In this document: positions 1 through 8,062 of the stretch, piece after piece | Layout of the letters: each line of letters begins with the position of its first letter | Position numbering within the stretch: the stretch's first letter is position 1 | Assembly: GCA_949294555.1 (NCBI GenBank) | Contig: CASFHP010000006.1 | Location: forward strand, 1 to 56,397 | From: an uncultured Eubacteriales bacterium | Lineage (GTDB): Bacteria > Bacillota > Clostridia > TANB77 > CAG-508 | Reading direction: 5' to 3' | Length of the DNA: 56,397 nucleotides | Translations under genes and position numbers: made by a program | The notes under the pieces: generated by a model | Databases searched by the model: none | The model's input: the letters and a program-made list of their open reading frames with translations, nothing else | What the model was told of the DNA's origin: nothing

Positions 1-45
1 GCTTGGAGCGTAGCAGACGTGTTCATAATTAGGATGAAAAGATGA
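1..45 (+). CDS. C-terminal end of a second glycogen-debranching-like gene (cut by window edge)
   Basis: Reading from base 1, the last 14 codons plus TGA encode AWSVADVFIIRMKR, nearly the same as the C-terminus AWSVAEVFRIMMKR of the minus-strand debranching enzyme whose stop is at 174. The two genes therefore converge tail to tail. The DNA of the two tails is almost identical (about four differences in 45 bases) because they form the outer arms of an inverted repeat. Either a paralogous GDE gene or a short inverted duplicate of the gene end lies to the left; the window cannot tell which. Confidence 0.6.
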   Translation, partial: AWSVADVFIIRMKR

Positions 46-218
46 TGAGACAATTTGGGACAGGTCGGTTTTTGTAGCATTTTTGACGAAAAATAGGAGA
101 CCGTTAATATCGATACGTTCTCATATTTTTCGACAAAAATGCTACAAAACCCTACCTGTCCCAAATTGTCTCATCATCTTTTCATCATAATTCTGAACAC
201 TTCTGCTACGCTCCAAGC
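1..218. repeat. Long inverted repeat between convergent gene ends (hairpin element 1)
   Basis: Bases 1 to about 95 are the near-perfect reverse complement of about 125-218; the loop holds about 30 bases. From the outside in, each arm contains the last codons of a debranching-enzyme tail, the stop codon, then TGAGACAATTTGGGACAGGT, a GGTTTTTGT/GGGTTTTGT block, GCATTTTTG and TCGAAAAAT. The arm may continue beyond the left edge. The GAGACAATTTGGG and GTCGAAAA words recur in the hairpin at 54633-54928. Likely roles are a bidirectional terminator or a REP-like element (inference). Confidence 0.85.
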
Positions 219-2204
219 CTGTGCTATCGCACCTTTTGGCAATTGTGGTTTTACAGAGTCATATAGTTCTGAAATACTACCAATACAACCATTTTCGTTA
301 ATTTCTTTTTTAAAGGTCTTTGTTGTTTTTTCTACAAATTTGTCTATTTTGTTTTCTAGTAATTCTCTTTCTTCGTCTTTTGCTTTTTCTTTCATGTTCT
401 TAAGTGCATTATAATATAGTCCTAATAGCCATGGCCAAGTAATTCCTTGATGATAACTACTATCTCTTTTAAATGCGTCGCCTTCGTAAATTTCTACATA
501 GTTTTCTTCTCCTTTGGCTAAGGTTTTTAAGCCATATGCATTTAGTAATTTTTTCTCTACGACATTTATGATATTTTTTGCCATTTCTGAGTCTACATCT
601 ATTACTGGATATGTTAGGCTTAGTGCAAATAGTTGATTTGGTCGTATTTTGCTGTCTCCTAATACATCATAAAGACATTTTGTTTGTGGATTATAAAATT
701 TTTCTTCAAAGGTTTTTTTACATTTTTTTGCTAAGTCTTTATATTTTTTTATTTGTAGCAAATCTCCAATTTTTAATGTTAAATTTGCCATAATCATATT
801 GGCATTATACCACATAGCATTTATTTCAACCGCTTTTCCATTTCTAGGGGTTACTGCAACATTGCCTACCTTTGCATCCATCCATGTATTTTGTGTATCT
901 TCTGTTCCTGAAACAATTAGTCCGTCTGTGTCTAAATAAATATTGTTTCCATCAACATTATTACCTTCTACATAGTTCTTGATGATATCTTCTAGTTTTG
1001 GATATATTTTATCTTTTATAAATTTATAGTCTCTGGTATATGCTAAATATTTTTCGACCTGTTCAAATAGTAATAAGGAAGCGTCTACACTGTTATATAA
1101 TGGCCTACTATCATATCCTGAGTAACCATTTGGTACCAATCCATATTTTATATCTTTTACCATCGTTAGTAAAACTTCTCTTGCAATATCAAATTTTCTG
1201 GTTACCAATAATAGTCCCTCAAAAGCGATTAAAGAATCTCTTCCCCAATCCAAAAACCATGGATATCCAGCAATAATAGTATGTAATCTGAAGTTTGGCC
1301 TATAAACAATAAAATTATCAATGGCTTTTATATATGTCTTAATTAATTCTTCTTCATTAAGTTCTTTTCTCGTTTTATTTTCTTTTTCTGAAATCAAGCC
1401 TGTTTTTTCTATTTCTTCATCAATTCTTGCTCTCTCTTTTTCCATTACTTCTTTGACATCTATTTCTTCAATATTTTCTTGTAATGAACAGACAAAAGAA
1501 ATTTCTTTTTCTTCATTTGCTTTCATTTCTATTTCATACACACCAGGCACTGCATGATTTTCTTCTGGATAAAATCCTCTTTTTTCTTCTTCTACATAAA
1601 ACATATGCTCAAAGTTGTCATTTTGATGTGGAATATATGTTCCTTCTGATACACACATATATACTGGTGTTTGGGATTTATCATCAATGACAATTTTTAC
1701 TTTTGTATCATTGATTTGTTGTTTGATGTCAAAATAATGTCCTGTGTTCATTGTATGAAAGTCTCTAAAATTAACAATTGGTGCTAATGTTAATTTAGAT
1801 TTATATTTTCCATTTTTTATTTTGTAATATACACCTACCGTATTGGCATTTTGCTCCATACAAATACTTTTTTCAATTTCTATCCCTTGTACTTTGTATT
1901 GAAAAGTAGGATAATACTCTTTTTCAAATGTTTCCTGATATTGATACCCATGAGAAATATAGGATTGACATATATTGGTATATAAATCATATCGCTTTCC
2001 TCTAACTTCAATCGCTTCGTCTAATTTTGATAAAATCACATAGCGATTAGCTGGTGGGTTTAACGGTGCCACTAACAACCCATGGTACTTTCTTGTATTT
2101 GCTCCTATAATAGTGGATGAAGCAAATCCACCAATTCCATTTGTAATTAACCATTCTCTTGTAATTCCTGTTTCTAAATCTAAACTTTCCTTTGTAAATT
2201 TCAT
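174..2204 (-). CDS. Amylo-alpha-1,6-glucosidase (glycogen debranching enzyme, GH133 type)
   Basis: A 676-residue protein with a bacterial/archaeal GDE N-terminal domain (GLLVAPLNPPANRYVILSKL near residue 45) and an (alpha/alpha)6 catalytic domain. Hallmarks are YPWFLDWGRDSLIAFEGLL (about residue 315), TWMDAKVG...TPRNGKAVEINAMWYNA (about 440) and YHQGITWPWLLG (about 605). It would hydrolyse alpha-1,6 branch points during glycogen breakdown in the cytosol. The start is supported by GGAGG a few bases upstream. It follows yvcK by 17 bp, so it is the last gene of a murB-yvcK-GDE operon. Its 3' end lies inside an inverted repeat shared with a convergent paralogous tail. Confidence 0.9.
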   Translation of the reverse strand: MKFTKESLDLETGITREWLITNGIGGFASSTIIGANTRKYHGLLVAPLNPPANRYVILSKLDEAIEVRGKRYDLYTNICQSYISHGYQYQETFEKEYYPTFQYKVQGIEIEKSICMEQNANTVGVYYKIKNGKYKSKLTLAPIVNFRDFHTMNTGHYFDIKQQINDTKVKIVIDDKSQTPVYMCVSEGTYIPHQNDNFEHMFYVEEEKRGFYPEENHAVPGVYEIEMKANEEKEISFVCSLQENIEEIDVKEVMEKERARIDEEIEKTGLISEKENKTRKELNEEELIKTYIKAIDNFIVYRPNFRLHTIIAGYPWFLDWGRDSLIAFEGLLLVTRKFDIAREVLLTMVKDIKYGLVPNGYSGYDSRPLYNSVDASLLLFEQVEKYLAYTRDYKFIKDKIYPKLEDIIKNYVEGNNVDGNNIYLDTDGLIVSGTEDTQNTWMDAKVGNVAVTPRNGKAVEINAMWYNANMIMANLTLKIGDLLQIKKYKDLAKKCKKTFEEKFYNPQTKCLYDVLGDSKIRPNQLFALSLTYPVIDVDSEMAKNIINVVEKKLLNAYGLKTLAKGEENYVEIYEGDAFKRDSSYHQGITWPWLLGLYYNALKNMKEKAKDEERELLENKIDKFVEKTTKTFKKEINENGCIGSISELYDSVKPQLPKGAIAQAWSVAEVFRIMMKR

Positions 2205-2221
2205 ACTCTATCCTCCGTATC

Positions 2222-3910
2222 TCATCTTTTATTATAGGTACTATCATTTAATGCTTTTAGCATTTCTTCTCTTAATTCTGCTTTTGTTTTTGCTGTTCTT
2301 CTGCCTCTTCCTCTAGCACTTTTTGGCTTTGTTGTTGTTTTTGTTCCATCATTGTTGTGATGTGAATAATCTATATAATCCGTATTATATGCTCTACTAC
2401 TAGATTTTCTTTTTGCCATTTCTTTTTCCATTTTTCTTTTTACTTTTTCATCTGCTTCTCTTATAGAAGCGATTCTTTCACTATATTTATTGCTAAATTT
2501 ACTCTTTCCTCTTTTAATTCGTTTTGGTTCTTTATTTCCTTTTCTTGCTTTTCTTTCTGTTGCTTTTTTCTTTTTATTAATTCTCTTTTCTTCTTGCAAT
2601 TTTGTATTTAACATTAAATATTGTGGGTCATTTTGTTTATCTTGATATTTTAAATCATCACAAATTAATTCAATAATAGAACTTGCAACCAAACTTGGGT
2701 CATGCCTGATGAATTCGCCATCTACCATTGATAAGTTTCTTTGTAAAAATTTAATGCCTTTTACTTTGTCCACATCTTGCTCTACAAGGTCTTGTCCTTC
2801 TAAATTATATTTTTTGATAAATTCTGGTATAATTTCTCCTGTATCATAAATACAATAATCAAAAATTCCTTGTCCACAATGTTCAATAATCGCATTGATG
2901 TGGTCTGATACACTGTAATTATCTGTTTGCCCTGGTTCTGTCATAATATTGCTAATATATACTTTTATTGCTGAACTTTCTTTAATGGCTCTATTAACAC
3001 CATTTACTAAAAGATTTGGAATCACATTGGTATATAAACTTCCTGGTCCGATGATAATACAGTCAGCTGCTTTAATTGCTTCTACAACACCTGGTGCTGG
3101 TTTACAATTTGCTGGACTAATGGTAATTCGATTGATTTTAGTTATCTTTTCAGAAACCACTTCTGCTATTCTTGCTCTTTCCTCTACAATATAACCATTG
3201 GATAATTCTGCTGAAATTTTCATCTCATCTAATGTCACAGGAATAACTTTTCCAATCATATTGATAACTTCATTACTTTTTATGATAGAATCTTCAAAAT
3301 TCCCGTTAATTTCTTTCATTGCCAAGAAATAGATATCTGAAAAATCTAATCCTCTTAATTTTCCTGTTTTAAATTCATAATTAAATAATTTTTCTACTTG
3401 CTCTTCTTTTTTAGCTAAAGCTACAATACTATCTTTAATATCATTAAGTGGTAACGTTTGTAATTCTCTCCTAGAATTGCTTTTTTCTTCTCCATAATCT
3501 GAAACGGTTACAATAGCAGTTAAATTATTTGTATAATTTTTCAAGCCTGAAAGCACTGTATTTAAGCCTGTTCCTCCACCAATAACTACAATATTCGGTC
3601 CTTTGTCATAAAACGTTTTGTTAAAGATTAAAGACTTAATATTGACATTTTTCTTGTTTTCCATTCTTTCATCTGTTGATTCAATTAATACTTCCATTGT
3701 TCTTTTATTAATGTATACCAGTCCTACCACTATAGCAACAAAGCCTACAACAAAAATGGCAACAACTTTTCCTACTTCTTGAAAAGAAATTTCTCTCATG
3801 ACCAATATTTCTGCTATTCCATAACAACATAGTATGATACCAATCAAAATTAAGAATATCCACCTTTTTATTTTTGTACTTGATTTAAACCAATGCATAA
3901 AACCACTCAT
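2222..3910 (-). CDS. yvcK: YvcK/CofD-like gluconeogenesis factor with N-terminal membrane segments
   Basis: The YvcK core starts near residue 65 with IVVIGGGTGLNTVLSGLK and VTVSDYGEEKSNSRRE, and includes PLNDIKDSIVALA and IIIGPGSLYTNVIPNLLV. The family binds UDP-sugar-type ligands and affects cell wall and carbon metabolism. Unlike the roughly 320-residue Bacillus form, this one has two predicted transmembrane helices at its N-terminus and a 110-residue Lys/Arg-rich tail. I place the start at MSGFMHW, 1 base after the murB stop, because GGGAGAG lies 8 bases upstream; a start 24 bases earlier would overlap murB. Cotranscription with murB is expected. Confidence 0.9.
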   Translation of the reverse strand: MSGFMHWFKSSTKIKRWIFLILIGIILCCYGIAEILVMREISFQEVGKVVAIFVVGFVAIVVGLVYINKRTMEVLIESTDERMENKKNVNIKSLIFNKTFYDKGPNIVVIGGGTGLNTVLSGLKNYTNNLTAIVTVSDYGEEKSNSRRELQTLPLNDIKDSIVALAKKEEQVEKLFNYEFKTGKLRGLDFSDIYFLAMKEINGNFEDSIIKSNEVINMIGKVIPVTLDEMKISAELSNGYIVEERARIAEVVSEKITKINRITISPANCKPAPGVVEAIKAADCIIIGPGSLYTNVIPNLLVNGVNRAIKESSAIKVYISNIMTEPGQTDNYSVSDHINAIIEHCGQGIFDYCIYDTGEIIPEFIKKYNLEGQDLVEQDVDKVKGIKFLQRNLSMVDGEFIRHDPSLVASSIIELICDDLKYQDKQNDPQYLMLNTKLQEEKRINKKKKATERKARKGNKEPKRIKRGKSKFSNKYSERIASIREADEKVKRKMEKEMAKRKSSSRAYNTDYIDYSHHNNDGTKTTTKPKSARGRGRRTAKTKAELREEMLKALNDSTYNKR

Positions 3911-3911
3911 C

Positions 3912-4832
3912 TTAATTCTCTCCCATAATCTCAATTTCTAGTTCTATTTTCTTATTAAATTTTTCTTCTACTGTTTTCTTCACATATTCTATTAATTCTA
4001 ATATATCTTTTGCTGTTGCATTTCCTTTGTTTATAATAAATCCTGCATGTTTGGTAGACACCTCTGCACCGCCAATATGATAGCCTTTTAAACCAGCTTC
4101 ATCGATTAATTTTGCTGTAATGAAATCATCTCCTCTTTTAAAAGTACTACCTGCACTTGGATATTCTATTGGTTGTTTTTCTTTACGATAGGTTGCATAT
4201 TCCTCCATTTTACTTCTGATTTCCTCTTCATTTCCTTTTTGAAATTGCATTCCAACCTCTAGAACAATATATTTCTTATCTTTTAGCATACTGCTTCTAT
4301 ATGCAAATTCCATTTCTGCATTTTCAAATTGCTTGATATTTCCATCATAATCCATACAAGTTACAAAATTGACAATATCTTTAAATTCCTTGCCATGTGC
4401 ACCTGCATTCATTCTGACTGCTCCACCAATAGTTCCTGGTATTCCAGATAATTCTTCAAATCCTGTTAATTCATTTTTTAACAATAAATGTCCAAAAATA
4501 GAAATTTTGACACCTGCACCAATGGTTGCAAAAAACTTTCCATCTAAATTAACCATTTCAATTTTATTTAATCGAATGTTAAGAACTATTCCTTTAATTC
4601 CTTTGTCTAAAACTAGCACATTACTGCCATTTCCTAATACGGTTATCGCTATATTCTTGTCTTTGGCAAATTTAAGTATTTTTCTTAAGTCTTGAATATC
4701 ATTTATTTTAATATAACATTCTGCTGGACCACCAACCTTAAATGTTGTATGGTTTGCCATTGGCTCATCAAATAAAATATTGTCTTTGCTAATCCCTAAA
4801 TTGCCTATTTCTTGTTTTAATTCTTCTGTCAT
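3912..4832 (-). CDS. murB: UDP-N-acetylenolpyruvoylglucosamine reductase MurB
   Basis: A 306-residue FAD enzyme that reduces UDP-GlcNAc-enolpyruvate to UDP-MurNAc in cytosolic peptidoglycan precursor synthesis. It shows the FAD-binding segment GNGSNVLVLDKGIKGIVL (about residue 67), SGIPGTIGGAVRMNAGAHG (about 130), YRSSML, and the catalytic-serine region PSAGSTFKRG (about 225), followed by AGLKGYHIGGAEVSTKHAGFIINKG. Length fits the family. GGGAGGAAG precedes the ATG. It is the first gene of the murB-yvcK-GDE run, an order related to the usual clostridial murB-rapZ-yvcK-whiA block, but without rapZ and whiA here. Confidence 0.95.
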   Translation of the reverse strand: MTEELKQEIGNLGISKDNILFDEPMANHTTFKVGGPAECYIKINDIQDLRKILKFAKDKNIAITVLGNGSNVLVLDKGIKGIVLNIRLNKIEMVNLDGKFFATIGAGVKISIFGHLLLKNELTGFEELSGIPGTIGGAVRMNAGAHGKEFKDIVNFVTCMDYDGNIKQFENAEMEFAYRSSMLKDKKYIVLEVGMQFQKGNEEEIRSKMEEYATYRKEKQPIEYPSAGSTFKRGDDFITAKLIDEAGLKGYHIGGAEVSTKHAGFIINKGNATAKDILELIEYVKKTVEEKFNKKIELEIEIMGEN

Positions 4833-4920
4833 AAACTACTTCCTCCCATTTAAATTGCAAATAGTTACACAAGCATGCCGTGGGCTTTTTAAATAGCCAT
4901 ATGTTCAAGAAAATTTACTA

Positions 4921-5418
4921 TTATTCTGTTGCGTAAATATATAAAGGTTTTCCTGTTCCTGTTACCAATGTAGTATAATTGATAACTTCCCCTGTTTCAT
5001 AATTTACAATATATTCATCTACTGAATTACTAATTCCTAAATCACTTAATCCATTGTTAGAATCAGATAAATAATAATAATTATCATCATTTGAATCTTT
5101 TCTTGTAACAGTTTCTTCTCCAGAAGCTGTGTTAGCATTTATATCTGATATTACATCATCCAAATCAATTCCTGCTGTTGTAATGGTCTCTCCTGGATAG
5201 GCTTCATTTGTCAAATCTGCTTTGGTTTTTCTTTGCAAAACTGCATTTTGTACCATTCCCAATTCACTTAGCATTGCATTTTCTTTTGACTCTTTAATTC
5301 CATCTTTTCCAATATTAACCGTTATTGCCGTTAGAATTAATAATACGATAATAATGATAGATAATGCCATTAGGGTTACCCCTGTTTCTTGTTTTGCTTT
5401 ATATATGTCTATTTTCAT
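4921..5418 (-). CDS. Type IV pilin-like (prepilin) protein
   Basis: 165 residues. The N-terminus has a short basic leader, then ETG-VTLMALSIIIIVLLILTAITV, the glycine cleavage site and hydrophobic helix of class III/IV prepilin-like signals common in clostridia (compare KGITLIALVITIIVLLIL). Position 5 is Ala, not the usual Glu, as in many minor pilins. The rest is a small, acidic, Gly/Asn-rich exported domain with no recognised family. No prepilin peptidase or assembly ATPase is in the window. The ATG has GGAG upstream. The pilin-like N-terminus is clear; function is unknown. Confidence 0.65.
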   Translation of the reverse strand: MKIDIYKAKQETGVTLMALSIIIIVLLILTAITVNIGKDGIKESKENAMLSELGMVQNAVLQRKTKADLTNEAYPGETITTAGIDLDDVISDINANTASGEETVTRKDSNDDNYYYLSDSNNGLSDLGISNSVDEYIVNYETGEVINYTTLVTGTGKPLYIYATE

Positions 5419-5530
5419 AATCTTTCTTCTCCTTTGTTAAATTCTTTATTACTATATCATTTTTTCTAATGAATTACAAGGTATCTTAACGAATTTTGCC
5501 AAAACCCTTTATTTTTTCCATTTTTTATAG

Positions 5531-5536
5531 TATAAT
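5531..5536 (+). promoter_or_regulatory. Likely -10 element for the nfeD-SPFH pair
   Basis: A TATAAT box lies about 40 bases upstream of the NfeD-like start. The -35 match at 17-base spacing (TTTATT) is poor, so only the -10 is called. Confidence 0.45.
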
Positions 5537-5572
5537 ATATATAGTGAGAGTTTTTAAAAAGGAGGATTTCAT

Positions 5573-6013
5573 ATGTGGCAATTTTGGTTAATTGCTTCTG
5601 GAATATTTTTTATTGCAGAAATTATAACAACTGGATTTTTAGTATTTTGGTTAGGTGTTGCAGGTTTAATAACTATGTGTGTTAGTTTCTTTACTGATAA
5701 CTTAACCATTCAAGCAACTGTATTTGTTGTATTGTCTGCTATATTAATTCTAGCAACAAAGCCATTTGTTAAAAAATTTGTCAATAAAAATGAAAATACA
5801 GAAGAAAAAACAAATGCTTTTTCTATTATTGGAAAAAAAGCTATTGTTATTAAAGATATTGATTCCATTAATGGTGTAGGTCAAATCAAAGTAGATGGTG
5901 AAGTTTGGTCTGCTGAAGGAATCGATGGTTCTAACATCGAAAAAGGAACTAAGGTTGAAATTACAAAGATAGATGGTGTTAAAGCAATTGTGGCACCAAT
6001 TTCACAAAAATAA
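5573..6013 (+). CDS. Short NfeD-like membrane protein
   Basis: 146 residues: a transmembrane region (roughly residues 5-70) followed by a small beta-rich C-terminal OB-fold (GKKAIVIKDIDSINGVGQIKVDGEVWSAEG). This is the short NfeD form without a serine-protease domain. Such proteins partner SPFH/stomatin proteins in membrane microdomains, and the SPFH gene follows 70 bp downstream on the same strand. AAGGAGG precedes the ATG. The exact role is not known for this pair. Confidence 0.85.
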   Translation: MWQFWLIASGIFFIAEIITTGFLVFWLGVAGLITMCVSFFTDNLTIQATVFVVLSAILILATKPFVKKFVNKNENTEEKTNAFSIIGKKAIVIKDIDSINGVGQIKVDGEVWSAEGIDGSNIEKGTKVEITKIDGVKAIVAPISQK

Positions 6014-6083
6014 TATGTATTTTTGTTTCTAAATTTTATAATTTAAAATATAATTTAAGGATGTTGAAAAAGGAGGAAGTTTT

Positions 6084-7013
6084 ATGATTTTTTTAATAAT
6101 ATTACTTGTTATCATCTTAGTCATTGCATTTATGTCAATAAAAATCGTTAAACAATCTGAGGTATATATCATTGAAAGGTTAGGTAAATTCTATAAAGTT
6201 GCTGACGCTGGTCTTACCATTATTATTCCATTTTTTGACCATGTCAGAAGTGTGGTAAGTTTAAAACAACAAACAATGGATATTCCACCTCAAAGTGTTA
6301 TCACAAAGGATAATGTTACCATTACTATTGATACAGTTGTGTTCTATCAAATCACAGACCCTGCAAAGGCAGTTTATGAAATTCAAAGTTTGAAAAAAGG
6401 TATTGAATATTTAGCAATTACAACGATTCGTGATATCATTGGTAAAATGGATTTGGATGAAACATTTAGTTCAAGAGATGGTATTAATACAAAATTAAGA
6501 ACGGTTCTTGATGAAGCTACAGACAGATGGGGCTGTAAAATCGACAGAGTGGAAATCAAAGATATTGAACCACCTGCTGATGTTAGAGACGCCATGGAGA
6601 AAGAAATGAATGCAGAAAGAAATAAAAGAGCGTTGATTTTGGAAGCAGAAGCACAAAGACAATCTGCTATTACTATTGCAGAAGGTAAAAAACAAGCTGC
6701 TATCTTAGAGGCTGAAGCTGATAAAGAATCACAAATTAGAAGAGCTGTCGGTGAAGCACAAGCAATTAAAGAAGTTGCTGACGCCAAAGCACAAGAAATT
6801 CAAAGAGTATATGATGCAATTAAACAAGCTAACCCTGACGAGAAATTAGTTCAATTGAAATCTTTGGAAGCTTTAGAGAAAGTGGCTGATGGAGAAGCAA
6901 ATAAAGTGTTTATTCCATTTGAGGCAACAAGTGCTTTAAGTAGTTTAGGTGCCATTAAAGAAGTTATGACTGATGATAAAAAAGCAAAAACAACTAAAAA
7001 GAGTGAAGAATAA
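6084..7013 (+). CDS. SPFH/stomatin (QmcA-like) membrane protein
   Basis: 309 residues. One N-terminal membrane anchor (residues 2-20), an SPFH domain (QSEVYIIERLGKFYKVADAG; IDTVVFYQITDPAKAVYEI; IRDIIGKMDLDETFSSRD), then an Ala/Glu-rich coiled coil (NAERNKRALILEAEAQRQSA, EGKKQAAILEAEADKE). The family forms oligomeric scaffolds in membranes and works with NfeD, encoded just upstream. AAAGGAGG lies 8-9 bases before the ATG. A clear terminator follows at 7067-7095. Confidence 0.92.
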   Translation: MIFLIILLVIILVIAFMSIKIVKQSEVYIIERLGKFYKVADAGLTIIIPFFDHVRSVVSLKQQTMDIPPQSVITKDNVTITIDTVVFYQITDPAKAVYEIQSLKKGIEYLAITTIRDIIGKMDLDETFSSRDGINTKLRTVLDEATDRWGCKIDRVEIKDIEPPADVRDAMEKEMNAERNKRALILEAEAQRQSAITIAEGKKQAAILEAEADKESQIRRAVGEAQAIKEVADAKAQEIQRVYDAIKQANPDEKLVQLKSLEALEKVADGEANKVFIPFEATSALSSLGAIKEVMTDDKKAKTTKKSEE

Positions 7014-7066
7014 AATTAAAAAACAAAAGTGTATGTTATTTGTACACTTATATCAAAACTATATCT

Positions 7067-7095
7067 AAAAAAATCCGGGATACCCGGATTTTTTT
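7067..7095. terminator. Bidirectional intrinsic terminator
   Basis: AAAAAAATCCGGG, loop ATA, CCCGGATTTTTTT. It serves the SPFH gene on the plus strand and, by symmetry, the convergent minus-strand gene that ends at 7094. Confidence 0.9.
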
Positions 7096-7429
7096 AATTT
7101 GATGACCATCTTAACATTCTAATATCATTATATTTTTTTACAACTTCTTTGTATTTGTCATACTCTTCTTCCCATAATTCATCTGGAACTTTATCAAATG
7201 CTTTAAATATTTTTTCTGCCTCTGATAGATAAATAACCTGCTCTTGTGGTGTCATATTTTCGTATTGTTTTGCAAATATATATAATTTATCTAACATTTG
7301 ATTGGCTTCGATAAACCCCCAGAAATCTTTTACTTTCATTCCAAATAGTTTGATTTGCATTACCGCATATGCTACTAATGCAAATATGGTTAGTATTAGT
7401 ACATATATTACGATAAGTATTGCTGACAT
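7094..7429 (-). CDS. Small membrane-anchored protein of unknown function
   Basis: 111 residues: one strongly hydrophobic N-terminal helix (about residues 2-24), then a charged, helix-rich soluble part with WGFIEANQMLDKLYIFAKQYE and TPQEQVIYLSEAEKIFKAFDKVP. No family recognised. I start at MSAIL because AAAGGTGG sits 9 bases upstream; a GTG four codons earlier overlaps that ribosome binding site. The gene converges on the SPFH gene across a shared terminator. Confidence 0.7.
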   Translation of the reverse strand: MSAILIVIYVLILTIFALVAYAVMQIKLFGMKVKDFWGFIEANQMLDKLYIFAKQYENMTPQEQVIYLSEAEKIFKAFDKVPDELWEEEYDKYKEVVKKYNDIRMLRWSSN

Positions 7430-7541
7430 AATTATTACCACCTTTTAATTTGCTTTCGTACTTAACTATTATACCACATATCTTCTATTTTTGTAAATAC
7501 TTTCTAATAATTCTCGTATCTCCTCTCCTGCCTCGTTTTTA

Positions 7542-7570
7542 TTGCTATTAGGTAGAAATTGTGGTATAAT
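7542..7570 (+). promoter_or_regulatory. Sigma-A type promoter for the 7654 gene
   Basis: TTGCTA, 17-base spacer, TATAAT, with an extended TG motif (TGGTATAAT). The predicted transcript carries a leader of about 75 bases. Confidence 0.75.
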
Positions 7571-7619
7571 GAATATAGTGGCTACTAATAGGTAGACCGC
7601 AAAAAATAATTAAGAAAGG

Positions 7620-7639
7620 GTCTAGGAGCTATCCTAGAC
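7620..7639 (+). promoter_or_regulatory. Leader hairpin before the 7654 gene
   Basis: GTCTAGGA-GCTA-TCCTAGAC forms an 8-bp perfect stem 14 bases upstream of the start codon, just before an AAAGGG ribosome-binding candidate. It may stabilise the leader or modulate translation; no riboswitch class recognised. Confidence 0.6.
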
Positions 7640-7653
7640 AAAAGGGCAAAAAA

Positions 7654-7995
7654 ATGGAAAAAAATAGTGCTCCCATTTTATTTGGAATACGGCAATCTGT
7701 TCTAAGTGATGAACAGCAATGCTCTTTACTAAAAGAACAGTTAGAGAGAGGATATAACATTCCACTCTCTGTCATCACAGGAATACAGAATGGAATTATT
7801 TTAGCTCATTCTTGTATTCCTTCTGGATACAAGCCGTTTGATGTCACAAAACTTCCTTCCGTTGACAGTACGGAATGGAAAGAGTCTGTTTCTCTCCTTG
7901 TGAAAACAGAAAGGGAAAGCGGATATGAAGTCAAATGGTTCGAATCCGCAGAACGTGCCCTCTATTTTATAGAGGTGCACAACCTTTCCAACTAA
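7654..7995 (+). CDS. Foreign-looking hypothetical protein
   Basis: 113 residues, no family recognised; soluble with mixed composition (GIRQSVLSDEQQ near the start, VKWFESAERALYFIEVHN near the end). It is a stand-alone transcription unit with its own promoter, leader hairpin and terminator, between convergent unrelated genes. Base and codon use differ from the neighbours: more GC in third positions and, at codon 13, an in-frame CGG, which no other intact gene here uses. If CGG forced a +1 shift in this host, translation would stop four codons later (GGC AAT CTG TTC TAA). Recent acquisition is the simplest reading. Confidence 0.65.
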   Translation: MEKNSAPILFGIRQSVLSDEQQCSLLKEQLERGYNIPLSVITGIQNGIILAHSCIPSGYKPFDVTKLPSVDSTEWKESVSLLVKTERESGYEVKWFESAERALYFIEVHNLSN

Positions 7996-8000
7996 GCCCT

Positions 8001-8042
8001 AAAAAGCGGAGGTTTTCTCTTCTTGAGAATTCCTCCGCTTTT
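8001..8042. terminator. Bidirectional intrinsic terminator
   Basis: AAAAGCGGAGG and CCTCCGCTTTT form an 11-bp stem between the ends of the 7654 gene and pyrG, with A-rich and T-rich flanks suited to both directions. Confidence 0.85.
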
Positions 8043-8062
8043 ACATTATTATATATCTTTTA

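Noticed and set aside
7938..7948. GGTTCGAATCC, a tRNA T-loop-like string
   Set aside because: It lies inside the coding region at 7654-7995 and no acceptor, D or anticodon arms can be drawn around it.
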